This document shows positions 32,901 through 43,700 of a stretch of 64,000 nt of DNA, in pieces; position 1 is the first letter of the stretch, and every line of letters begins with the position of its first letter. A program made the position numbers and the translations under genes. Location: assembly GCF_000787575.1 (NCBI RefSeq), contig NW_012236526.1, positions 1,054,001 to 1,118,000 of the forward strand. The letters are read 5' to 3'. The DNA is from Acytostelium subglobosum LB1. Its lineage: Eukaryota > Evosea > Eumycetozoa > Acytosteliales > Acytosteliaceae. Under the pieces are notes generated by a model. The model saw only the letters and a list, made by a program, of their open reading frames with translations, was not told the origin of the DNA and ran no database searches.

Positions 32901-33152
32901 ATGTTATCGATATAGTCTCACTATCAATTGTGAATGGTACAACTGGTTTGGTTGCCAACTTCTTGATTAAACTGCTACTCTTGCTATTGCCATCTGTCTT
33001 GTACTTCTTGACTGTGAGTGATTGATTGATTAGTGATTGATTGATACCATGTGTTGGAACTGTTCCAATCAATCAAACATACTCAACTGCTCTTGGTTAA
33101 TGCCATCCGTATCAATGCCAATATCCAACTGTCTCTTTTGTCCCAACATCAT
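29997..33152 (-). CDS. chtf18: Ctf18, large subunit of the alternative RFC clamp loader
   Basis: Nine exons (33152-33083, 33011-32518, 32444-32116, 32047-31918, 31859-31274, 31206-31085, 31020-30593, 30524-30175, 30112-29997) give 874 residues. An N-terminal coiled region with Gln runs is followed by WVDKYAPTSFHELLSDD and LTWLKLWDHSVFGK, both Ctf18 hallmarks. Walker A is LLTGGPGLGKTTLAH, the sensor region EINASDDRSGDKF, and Walker B LIIDEIDGISGRD. A Ser/Lys/Asp-rich insert separates AAA parts. The C-terminus reads IRYRYQEGFTNAVKKSVYIK then DFL, matching the conserved tail that binds Dcc1-Ctf8. The protein loads or unloads PCNA and aids sister-chromatid cohesion. The stop lies 8 bp from the convergent mannitol dehydrogenase stop. 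Confidence 0.93.
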
Positions 33153-33749
33153 GATGAATGAGTGACCGTGTTGGTTGTGTCAATGTATAAGTATGATGAT
33201 GATGTAGTTATAACAAGACAAGAATGAATGAATGAACTAAGACACACACATTCATTCATATACTAGAATTTGGCGCCATTTTTCAAACTTTGTTCAAAAC
33301 AGACCCATAAACCAAATCAGTCCAAACACTTATGGGTTGTTCAAACTACTCAAGCCATCCTGAGTTTCGATTATTCTGTGAACATCTGTACATTTGTTTT
33401 ACAAATGTTGAACAGATAATAAATATATGAAGTAAAGATACAAATATATTGCTCGTTTATTTATTATCTATTGAAACATTTGTGATACCAGTTGCGAACC
33501 ACAAGTTAACTCAGGATGACTTGAGTGGTTTGGTTCAAGATATGGCACGTTCTTCTGAAAGGGAGACACACGATCACACCAAACAATTCAAACAAGTCGA
33601 ACCACTTTTTTCATGATGAGACCGAACTGAACACACATCTTCTTTTCTGCTTTTCAAAATATTTAGTCATATTATAAGTTAAACAGTTTATTCGATCGGT
33701 CGACAATCTGCAGAGAATTACAAATAAGGAACAAAGTCAAAGCAATGAA
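33153..33749. other. intergenic spacer with inverted repeat
   Basis: Spacer between the Ctf18 start and the end of the next minus-strand gene. It holds the imperfect inverted repeat described separately (about 33337-33535). No coding frame seen. Confidence 0.5.
33337..33535. repeat. imperfect inverted repeat of about 200 bp
   Basis: The outer arms are CAAACTACTCAAGCCATCCTGAGTT near 33342-33366 and AACTCAGGATGACTTGAGTGGTTTG near 33508-33532, complementary with only two or three mismatches. A second nested pair is ACAAATGTTGAACAGATAATAAATA near 33401-33425 against TTTATTATCTATTGAAACATTTGTG near 33459-33483. The middle parts between nested and outer arms are poorly matched. The structure could be a small non-autonomous element or a transcribed hairpin. 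No terminal target-site duplication was confirmed. Confidence 0.55.
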
Positions 33750-34610
33750 TTATGCTTTGATTGGTGTAGATGGTGTGGATGGAGTTGTGGATGTGGATGA
33801 TGATGCTGGTGATGATGGGACAGAGGCCTTTGGAAGTGGATGCAGGGTCTTGATGGTCATTTGTCTCACTGGAACATATGTTTGAGTGGATGGATTGTAG
33901 ACGGATTGGACGACAACCTTGGTAGACATTGATGTGGTTGGAGACACATTCTGCACTGAAGTCGTGGTCTTGGTACTCATACATGGCTTACCAGACATGC
34001 CACCTACTGTTGTTGTGGTGGTAGTGGTGGTAGTAGTTGATGATGGCGATGATGGCAACTTTGGTAACAATGTAAGTGATGATACATTGGTAGAGTATGT
34101 GTTGTTGCTAAAGTCATCCAATGCCTTCTGAGTGTAGTAGTAGATATCGGGAACATATGTACCGGCATTGTTGATTGGTGAAGGGTTGGGCTGTCGTGTC
34201 TTTGGGGAAGAGGAGGAGGGTTGGGCTTGGGAGGTGTTGGTCTTGATTGTTGTTGTTGTGTCCGATGGGGCAACAGGACTTGGAAGTGGAATTGGGAGAG
34301 GTAGCCCAGAGGGTTGGACAACAGGAGGATTAGCTACAACCAAGGATTGTGGAGTTGAGGTGTGTTCTACGACATTGACTGGAATCGAGACGGGAGTAGA
34401 GGATGAATCTGATTGGATTATTGGTACAAAAGGCTTATCAATAATCTCACAGTCATTATCGTCAATAACAAGAGCTGGAAGTGATGGCACTGAGGACAGA
34501 GGAGTAAACCTAAAAGTATGAGGTTCTCTGTTGTTGGTCCTTCTGTTGTAAGGAGTAAGTGTGGCTCTAAGTGTTGACAGCTTTGTGGAATGAGTAGATA
34601 GCTTGGTCAT
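33750..34610 (-). CDS. low-complexity Ser/Thr/Pro-rich protein, unknown
   Basis: Single exon of 286 residues. The first 40 residues are basic (TKLSTHSTKLSTLRATLTPY, then NRRTNNREPHTFRFTPL). Then come acidic text (VIDDNDCEIIDKPFVP), long Pro/Ser/Thr segments, a threonine run of about 10 and a compact, possibly functional stretch GTYVPDIYYYTQKALDDFSN and YNPSTQTYVPVRQMTIKTL. The tail is Ser/Thr/Pro. No domain or signal peptide is recognised. Codon use and absence of stops over 286 codons support a real gene. The short conserved-looking islands could be docking motifs; this is inference. Confidence 0.65.
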   Translation of the reverse strand: MTKLSTHSTKLSTLRATLTPYNRRTNNREPHTFRFTPLSSVPSLPALVIDDNDCEIIDKPFVPIIQSDSSSTPVSIPVNVVEHTSTPQSLVVANPPVVQPSGLPLPIPLPSPVAPSDTTTTIKTNTSQAQPSSSSPKTRQPNPSPINNAGTYVPDIYYYTQKALDDFSNNTYSTNVSSLTLLPKLPSSPSSTTTTTTTTTTVGGMSGKPCMSTKTTTSVQNVSPTTSMSTKVVVQSVYNPSTQTYVPVRQMTIKTLHPLPKASVPSSPASSSTSTTPSTPSTPIKA

Positions 34611-35750
34611 TTTAGAAACTGAATGAGAGAAGAGAGAAAGAAGGAGAATGATTGATTGAATGTTAATAAGATATTATAGGATAATGTCATGATAATTATT
34701 ACTTACTGTAAGGATTAAGAAGTGATTATTTATTTGTTTGATTGTTGGTATGTTATAATAGTAAATGAACAAGTGAGCTTGTTAAATAGGTTGTTGAAGT
34801 GAGATGGGAGTCTCAAGGTTCGTCGTGGTCAATCATTAGATGGACAGGACATCAATCACCACTCCCAGTCAATCAAATGAAGTCAGAATGCAAGGTCACT
34901 CCCACAGTTTGATTGATTGACAGACATCCAAACATACACCCACACGACTCGTTTTCGAATTTTCCATCAACACACCTCTGTCAATAAATCTTCACAATTT
35001 GATGAGCGTCGATCTCAATAGTCTTCTGTATTGACTTTGCTTCGAAGTTCATTATTAATTGACGTTTACACCTTCTTCTCATTGATAATAATTTTTCTTC
35101 TTTGTCCTTGCGAGTGAGTTGACGATGATTATATTATATCTTCTGGCATTTAATCTTAGTCTTCCAGTTTCTTTAAAAAATGATCATTTTGAGAGATCAA
35201 ACAAATACTAATTGTATATTTCTAGATCTTATCATAGTTGTTGAATAGTTCTTCAATCTTACTCCAATGACAAACCATGCCCTTCAGTGATTTGATCGAT
35301 TCGTTGAAGGTGATGGTTTAACTGACTAACTAGTCCAATGTGCCCCTTAAGATCAATAGATGAGGCCTCACACCCACCCAACAAACCATCAAAACACCAA
35401 CAAACAAACCAGTTCAATTATTATAAAGTGGACAGAGAGTCCATTCGTACACCTTTATGAAAAGGTTACCCCGCCTCAGCTCCGAACACTGTCTCCATAC
35501 TATCTAACTAGCCTAGCTGGCTAGACAAGGTTGTCCCCAACCCCATCAATGATATCCACCACCCTTTATGACTAACATGGGGAGGTATTCCATCCATCAA
35601 CTCAATTCGAATAGTTGCAAACAAACAACCCTTTGATTGATCCTCCTTCTCATCAATCATTCCCATCACTCCATCCACCATTCATTCATTCATTCATTCT
35701 ATCATACTATCAAACCTACCTCTTTTATTTATTATAACAATACAAACAAC
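34611..35750. other. long divergent intergenic region, no gene seen
   Basis: About 1.1 kb between two divergently read genes. Composition is mixed, with ATTC repeats close to the right-hand start (35680-35700) and a short palindromic stretch CTAGCCTAGCTGGCTAG near 35508. No RNA gene or coding frame was recognised; regulatory sequence for both genes is likely. Confidence 0.45.
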
Positions 35751-37176
35751 ATGTACAAAATAACATTATTTATAACAGCTGTCTTAATGATGGTTGCCGC
35801 AACTTCGGCTTTTCCAGATGCTTGTATGTTCAAAGTTAGATTGAGAGCTGAGGCCTATGCCTTGGCCCAAATCCGACAATTTGGTGACATCCAATCACAT
35901 TCACAGTCACACTAACACATATTCAAACAATCAATCACACATTACATAGCTGGAATAGTTGTTGTTGAAGTTGGAAACGATACAATCCGTACATACGAGA
36001 CGGTAGAAGGTATCAACTCCTTCATTGCCACTGGAACTGCAGTGTATGGCGTAAGTACCTGTCACCCTTCCACACAACACACTTACCATACCATCTCCAA
36101 TCACGATCCATACACACCATCACTTACAAACAAGCCATCACTCCACACCTACTTACCTACTTACTTATCTGCTCACTCCATACATTCGTTAGTCACTTAC
36201 CAACACAAGCCTCAATGCAATTGCCGACTCCAACATCTTCACATTTAGTGGACAGAACACTTGCCAGTACTCTCTGTCCTACAACCATTTGGCCGCTAGC
36301 ATTGGAGGTGGTGTTATCAACTTTAACGCCACAAGCTTCGATGCCGTCTACATGCCCTCGCTTCTCGTCGAGTACGTCGAGACCAATGGACAGGATGGAT
36401 TCCAGAATGGATCCGACTCATTGGTTGGCTGGGTTCGTCTGGACAAGTTGGTCGACACAAACAACCCCAACTGGAAGATCAACACCTCTGCTTCTGAGCC
36501 ACTGAGCACCCAGGCCAACGGCGAGAAGTTCCCCTTCGACGTTACATTCGCCGAGGCCATCTCGCCCCGTGGCCTCATCACATTCCACTTTGCCATCCCA
36601 GGCGCCCCAGTGATCTTTAACAACGTGCCACTCACTGCTGAGCAATCCAAGATCGACATCCTTATCAATGGTTACTACGACGAGGATGTCAACAAGGCCT
36701 CGGCTGGCTGCACTGCCGCCTCCTTGCCATACTCCTGTGCCTCAACCGGTGCATCCAGACAGCCAACTTCTCGTCTGGCCCTCGTGTCCTACGTGGCCAC
36801 TCTCCAGGCTCAAGCCGACTTGAACATCGATGGTTCCACCTCTTTGAGGAGCAGCGGTGGCGAGATTGATGCCTCGCTCACCTGGGTCGACAATGTCCTG
36901 ATCAACGGCACAATCACTGCCAAGGTGCACACTCAGGTCACCGACATCACTGCCAAGCCATCAAAGGCATTCAACAACTACTCGATCAACATTGGATTCA
37001 ATGCATTTGCTTCGCTCAACACCCAAATGCTCGTCCAATCATTCGATGCAATCAGACCCAACTTGGTCTACTGGGATCCAACATTCGGTGGAGAATCTGC
37101 CAAAGCCAGCAGTGGATCTTACCTCTTGCCATCCATCTCTCTCCTCCTCGTCACTCTGTTTGCAATTATGTTCTAA
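35751..37176 (+). CDS. secreted, probably GPI-anchored protein, unknown family
   Basis: Three exons (35751-35883, 35950-36050, 36193-37176) give 405 residues. Signal peptide residues 1-20 (MYKITLFITAVLMMVAATSA). The mature chain begins FPDACMFKVRLRAEAYALAQ, then VVVEVGNDTIRTYETVEGIN, and continues with Cys pairs such as NTCQYSLSY and AGCTAASLPYSC. It ends with SSGSYLLPSISLLLVTLFAI and two more residues, a typical GPI-attachment signal: small residues, then a hydrophobic end with no cytoplasmic tail. The pattern suggests a beta-sandwich surface protein of a dictyostelid-specific type. The first donor is uncertain: an alternative GT at 35823 would shorten the mature N-terminus by about 20 residues. 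Function not assigned. Confidence 0.8.
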
Positions 37177-37672
37177 ACAAAGACCCATGCCTCTCTCTCC
37201 TATCTCCGCATGGGCTGTTACCAGGACCCTTCGTCCTTGAGCACATTCTTTGATCCCATCGACGTCTGTTAATGATCCCGCTTCTTGGGAGGAATCTTGA
37301 TGTGGCTATTATGATTCTTCAAGGGCATTGTGCAACTTCAACTTGTGTGTTTGACTTTTGGTACATATCCAGTAATACATCAATGAATGGGATATGTTAA
37401 CCATACAAATGTTTTACAAGTTCAGACCCAGCAACCTTTTGTTTGATTGATTGTTTCTCTGAACGAATGAGTGCCTTGTTCCAAAAATGATCAAAATGTG
37501 AATACTTTGCTGATCTCCCACCTTTTGTTGACCCCCACAATGACCTCTTGTTTGTCATAAACTCGACTCGTGGTCGACACGAACTAAAGTACAATTGAGT
37601 TCACATCTACTCTTCATTCATTAATTCGTTCAACTACATATATATACATAAAGAGAGAGATATAGGGTTACT
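37177..37672. other. intergenic spacer and promoter of the RasGAP-VPS9 gene
   Basis: Spacer between two plus-strand genes. An AT-rich block ACTACATATATATACATAAAG lies about 30 bases before the next start. No gene seen. Confidence 0.45.
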
Positions 37673-40600
37673 ATGGATGATAGTATTATACTAAATGTAT
37701 TGACATTGGTTGATAAGAGACTTAATAGATTAAAGGGTGCAACACCATCACCAAACAAAGATGTTATAGAGTCTACTATTGAGAATTATCAAAAGACAAA
37801 GGAGATATTGAACAATGCAAAGAGATTACAAGGTCGTGGTTCAGGACATCCAGATGATATCAAACAGAATATACATCAGATTGAGATAAGATTGACTCTT
37901 GTGGACTTTGAGATCAATGCATTGGAGAAGAGATTACAAGATGGGGACTACAACAACACTCCTCCTTCAACATCACCATTGGCACATTCACCGACAAATG
38001 TTACTACGATCAGTACTACTACTGTTACTGCACCAACTAGTACTACCTCGTCTACTGCAAAGACGACGACTCACATGCCCATACCGACACAAATTGTTGA
38101 AACACTGGAAACTAAGGAATCTCCAAGGTCCATCTCACCCCCATCGGCGTTCTCATTCTCTCGTCTACTCAATAGTAATGGCAATGTGAATGGGACTCAA
38201 TCAGTCTCCGACTCAACATCATCAACAACAACAACAACATCAACAACGACTACTACTACAACATCAACAGAGAATGGTGATGCTGATGGATATATATCAA
38301 TAGCAAAGCGAGGTCAACAAATTGCAATGATGCTTAAACAACAACATAATGCCAGTGAGGTCGGTAGTTTGCCAACAACTACCACTACCACTCCAAGGAA
38401 GTTGAGTGAGGCCAAGAAGATGGATATCCACCTACCTCAAGGCCAAGGCTCGTCAAGTCCAACATTGAGCTCATCACCTCGATCACAGTCAATCCTGAGT
38501 TCATCACCTCAACCCAATCAATCAAAGATGTCCCCGCAACTAGTTGCCGCCAAGCTAGATCGATCACCTCCCATCATAATCAAGTCAGTAACCACAAAAT
38601 CTCCAACAATCACTACAACCACATCAATGCCATCATCATCATTGACAGATGAGTACATGAAGAATAATGCAGCAATGTCCGAGAATGGATTGTCAATCAC
38701 ACAGGCAATGAAGCCTTTTCTTAGGACTACGCCACCACCACAACATAAGGCATTCGCGCCAATGTCAACATCACTTCCACCCTCAATGGTACACACTGCC
38801 AATCTCAAGATAAGTCAGCGACTCAAAATGGCCAAGCACATCCCCATCCGCAAGACATCAGACGCACGCATTGGACACGCGCGTTCAAACTCACTCTCTA
38901 ATCGTCCGGCTCCCGCTCCATCCACAGTCATAGATGATGGAGTTGGCTCGAACAATGTACAATCACAATCACATTCACAAACACAATCACGTGGACAAGG
39001 CGAGAAGTTGGCAATCTTGCAATCAATGTTAAAGGCAGAGGAGCTGACGAATTCAGCAGATCGAAAGGTGTTGAGTGAGATCAACAAGGTCACGTATCAA
39101 AAGTCAGAGGAGTTCTATCAGTTGCTATGGGAGGTGCGCTACCTGGACAAGGCAATCGCACATATAGTGAGCAACAGGATACAGGTGTCCGACCTCAACT
39201 TCTTGTCTCAGTTCCCAGATGACGAACCACCAGCCGATGCATCGGCTGTCACTGAGTTGACAAAACATCTCAAAGTGTCACTGGAGCGAATCATTGTGTT
39301 GATGCGCAATGAGCCAGCAATCCTCTGTGACACACTTAGTCGCGCTGGATACCTCCGAGATGACTCGGACCGCGCCATCAAGTCTACTCACACAGACCTC
39401 TCACAGGCAATCGTATTCAGTTTGTTTGGAAACTGCTTCACCGCGAGTGATGAGCGATTACTACTCTTGCTGATCAAGCGCATTGCCGAACATGAGTTTG
39501 CGGCCTTCCCGGACAAGGCACGATTCGGCGCACAAGAGCCATTCGCATACACATTGCTGTCAACATACCTCAACTACACATTTGGCAAGCCTTACGCCAT
39601 CTCGGTGCTGAAGGAGTTGGTGGCGGCAATCGTACAGGATCACAACATGAACTTGGAGAACGATCCACAGAAGAAGGCCATGCTGGCTGAGATTGGCCTC
39701 GACCAGGAGCCCGATGTGGACCAACATGCGCTGCTCCAACAGTTCAGTGGCGAGTTCATTCATCGTGTCCTGGCTCTCGCCACTGGCCTGCCCTATGGCC
39801 TGCGCTGGGTGTGCAAGGTGCTACAGAACCTGTACCGCGCACATCTTCGATCAGTGCGCCCAGCCGACCATGTCGATACAGCATTCTCTCGCATCAAGGA
39901 CTCGCGCGTGGAGCGCGAGCTACTTGTACATCTCGTGTTTGAGCACTACTTCATCCCAGCGCTGATCAGACCCGATCACTATGGCGTGTTGACAGGCTTG
40001 AACATCAGCCACAAGACACGACACAATCTCATTCAGATTGCTAAGTTGGCACTTAGCTTCCTTGCCAACCCGGCCGAAGTTCCAGCCTGGTTGGATGAGT
40101 CGCTCAACTTGCGTGCACGCATGGATGAGTACTTTTCCGAGTTGACTCAGGTAGATGAGCCCGAGCTCTACTACCATCGACCAGTCTACGAGTTGGAACT
40201 TGGCCAGAACCTGTTAGTGTCATCCACAGACTTGTTCATGATCATGGAGCTTGTCTTTCACAATCGACCTCAGACATCGGATGAGACAGAAACATCGGCG
40301 TTACAATTGGAGCTTGTGGACATGATCAAGGACGTTCAAAAGGCATCACATTTGCAGGATGGAATGAAGTTCCTCGTGATCAATGTGTTGCCCAAGAAGA
40401 AGGACCCATCACAAGACCCCACCAACCCACGTCACAGCATCATGATGCTGAGCCAACCTGTCAAGCTTGCCAAAGAGAACCTGGCCCTTGCACTCAGTGT
40501 CCTCAACTACATCTGTGGCTACTCCTCATCAACCAACATCTGCGAGATCCTCTTACTACAATGTGGAGTATGTTGTTGACAATCAATCGATCAATCGAAT

Positions 40601-41970
40601 GATCATATACTAATCCTTCCTCTCCCCCACATAAACAGAGAAGTAGATGCCTGGAACTCAACATATTGGAGGCACAGATAGAAGAGACAATCAGGAGCAT
40701 GTGGGCCTTGCCCGAGGCTTATAGGGCCAACGACTATGAGTTGTTGATCGACTCGATGTTTGATGACTATCACACACGTGAGAAGAAACGTAATATGGAG
40801 AAGCAACTCAAGGTACTCTATCTGGATCAGTTACAACGACACACTTCACAAATAATCTCACAAAAGAACATACACATGGAGTTCCTCACCAATCAAAAGT
40901 TCAGAATGTTCCGCGAGAAGACGTACGATCGCATGCAGACAGAGTTTGTCTGTGAGTTCATGTCACGATTCTCCATCGACACTGGCAACTGCTCGTGCAA
41001 TCCAAACATCGATGACAACCTGTCCAAGATATGCGATACCTGTAGTCTCAAGTCCACCATGATCTCCACCTTTGTCAAGCGTTCCAAAGATGTCATTGCC
41101 AAGAGTGAGTGGTGGAAAGGTTCCGACGAGGAGGACCTCGACATTGCACTCAGGACCTTGGAGAGGAACCTGATGACACATATTTATAATTAGTAAGTTT
41201 GATCAGTTGGAGATGATCATGTACCTCATTCATTCACTTACACAATCTCCTCACAGCTCATTCAGTGTTTCCAAAGAGGATGCCAAGTTCACCAAGCTCA
41301 TCCAAACAAGATCATCAGTCATTGATTACAAGGGACTGTACATTGCCGAGAAGTTCGCCAACCAAGCACCATGGGAGCTTGCCCAACAAGGTATGCGATG
41401 TCACAGACTCAAACATAATCTCATCAATCAATCATTTGCTCACTCATTCGCCACGCAAAACATACAGAGATCAGGAAGATCAATCTATACAAGTCTCCGC
41501 ATGACAAGATGAAGTGTATCATTGACACTTGGAACATTATATTAAGTGAGTGCCAATGGATTGATGGATTGATGGATTGATACTAACAAAGAATGAATGA
41601 ATGAATAGACTACACCAAACCACTTGGAGAGTCTGGTGGACCAGATGACTTCTTACCAATCATGGCATATGTGTTGTTAAAGGCGAGACCAGATAACTTA
41701 CTATCAAACATACAATATATATCACTGTATACAACAAGAATGGACCCAACCGATGAGATATGGTTCATGAATCTAAAGTCATCAGTGGATGTAGTCAAGT
41801 CTGTACTGACAGGTGCACACAACAATCAAGGTTGGACCAAAGGTATCCTCCATCCAAACACCGATCGAATGGAAATGCTCAAGAAGGAGGTCAAGAAGAA
41901 GCAGAAGAGTCGCAAGTTCCGTGCATCCATCATACGACTGGAGGCATCCAACAACAACATGGACATGTAA
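37673..41970 (+). CDS. RasGAP-VPS9 protein of the RME-6/GAPVD1 type
   Basis: Five exons (37673-40567, 40639-41192, 41257-41390, 41468-41545, 41609-41970) give 1340 residues. An N-terminal helical segment (1-95) precedes about 350 low-complexity Ser/Thr/Gln residues. The RasGAP domain spans about 560-790 (IVFSLFGNCFTASDERLLLL, ALIRPDHYGVL, SHKTRHNLIQIAKLALSFLA). The C-terminal VPS9 domain spans about 1190-1320, with KMKCIIDTWNIILNYTK, DDFLPIMAYVLLKARP and LLSNIQYISLY. GAP plus VPS9 is the layout of RME-6/GAPVD1, a Rab5 exchange factor acting at clathrin-coated and early endosomes. A basic Lys-rich segment (KKEVKKKQKSRKFR) near the end may bind membranes. The in-vivo Ras target is not readable. 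Confidence 0.92.
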
Positions 41971-42226
41971 AGATCGACCGAGGATCATTCCAATATATGT
42001 ATTTATATATGTATATGTATGTGAGTATGTTTGTTTGATTGAATGATTGAGTGAACGATGGGGAAGAGGAAGAGAAAGGGATAGATGATAAGGGGTGTAA
42101 GAGGCTACGATCGAGAGTACCTGGTGTATATATATCTATATTTATAATTATATGCTGCATCCGGCTTTGGACATAACCATGGACATAAACATGGACGACG
42201 AGGAGAAGGGAGGCAGCACATCGTTG

Positions 42227-43700
42227 TTACCGATTGCTAAAATTGACGCCAATACTACTACCTGTGGCCTGTTGTGGATCGTGACTGTGGAGGCCAATGT
42301 ACGTACTTAAGTACTTGGACTCCTCCACTTGGATGATATACTTCTTGACCTGGCAGCCACTCGTCGTGCACTTATAGTAGCTCTTGGGGTAGACACTGCC
42401 ACGCACGTACTTCTGGCCATACTTCTTCCACTGGTAACCATCGCTCAGCAGTTTGTCCATCGAGTCGGCCTCGATGACAACCGTGTGCGCATTGGCGTCG
42501 TCATATTCGTCATCATAATACGCCGAGATGTCTGGCGCACTATTACTCTTGTCTTGTTTGGATAGTTCCGAGTCGGTGAACTCCTCCAACGACAGGTAGT
42601 TGTCGGTCTCGTCGTCCTTATTGATCAGGGCATTGATATTGGACTTTCCCGGCTCAATATCTTCTAACCTCTGTAGGTTTGGCGGAGAATGGAATGGAAT
42701 GAATTAGTGATTGATTCTTTGGTTGATTGATTGATTGGTTGATTGATGATGGACATACCTTTGTATTCTCACCCTTTGCAACTGGGAGTGCGTGGACATG
42801 TCTCCCCTTGTACTGGATGCTGCACTTGTTATCTGTGGAGTTCTTCTCTTCTTGCTTCTTGGCCCGACAACCTGGATAGGTGCACTTGTAGTAGTTCCTG
42901 GTCAACTGATGGCCCTTGATATTCTTCTGGCCGTACTTGCGCCAATTGTAACCGTCTCCACCACTAGAGCTGGTGGGTGGTGCCGAAGCGGCTACAAACA
43001 TAGAGCTACCGGTGGCAGAGGAAGGTGAGGTGCTGGTGGTTGAAGTTTTCGCTGGTGATGAAGGAGGACGCTGGGGATTATGAGGAGGACGCTGCAGATG
43101 TTGTGGAGAAGGAGGAGGAGGCGGAGATAATGGGGAAAGTGGTTGGTGATAATGAGACTGGTGGTGGAGGTATTGTGAGGCGGATGATGTGGTTGTGGTT
43201 GTGGTTGTTGTCGTGGTCGTAGGTGGTGGACTGGTCTCGGGCTCTGAGTCGGATAAATTATCCTGTTCATCGGGTGACAGGAGGTAAAATGGTTGGAAGT
43301 GTCGTTTGCTGGACGCTCCAGGCTGCTGCGGATGCAGCCTGGATTCAAGAAAAGGTGGGTTGGTGATGGTGGTCGTTCTCGGCATCGGAAATGGATTGTT
43401 GAATGGTCTGTAGGGATGGTGGAGGTGAGTGGCCAGGCCGGGCAGCTGCGGTGGTGTTTGATTGGATATCAGGCCACCGATGGGGGAGGAGGAGGATGAG
43501 GAGGATGAGGAGGATGAGACGGGGGATGGCGCAGATGATGGTGGTGATGCCGGTGACTTTGAGGAGGATGATGCGGTGGATTGTGATGGCGCTGATTTAT
43601 TGGCGTTGGAGTTGGCGGAGGAGGACGAAGGTGATGATGCAGTGGATTTAGAGGACACTTTCCACCTGACAGGCGTGTGGTGGAACCGATCTGAATCCAT
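42227..43700 (-). CDS. wrky1: WRKY transcription factor with two WRKY domains
   Basis: Two exons (43700-42759, 42670-42227) give 461 residues. The first 240 are Ser/Pro/Thr/His-rich. WRKY domain 1 (about 251-305) has YNWRKYGQKNIKGHQLTRNY, the C-x4-C of CTYPGC, and the HxH pair in GRHVHAL. An acidic linker (DDEYDDANAH) precedes WRKY domain 2 (about 384-440), with YQWKKYGQKYVRG, CTTSGC and LHSHDPQ; its heptad is WKKYGQK, a variant of WRKYGQK. The intron follows the first zinc finger. Dictyostelium discoideum has a single two-domain WRKY gene, so orthology is likely. The factor binds W-box DNA (TTGAC core). It converges on the RasGAP-VPS9 gene. Confidence 0.95.

Noticed and set aside
35884-35914. 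Read-through of the first exon of the GPI-type protein to a stop at 35915
   Set aside because: It ends in simple CACATTCACAGTCACAC text, whereas splicing at GT 35884 joins in frame to an evidently coding exon.
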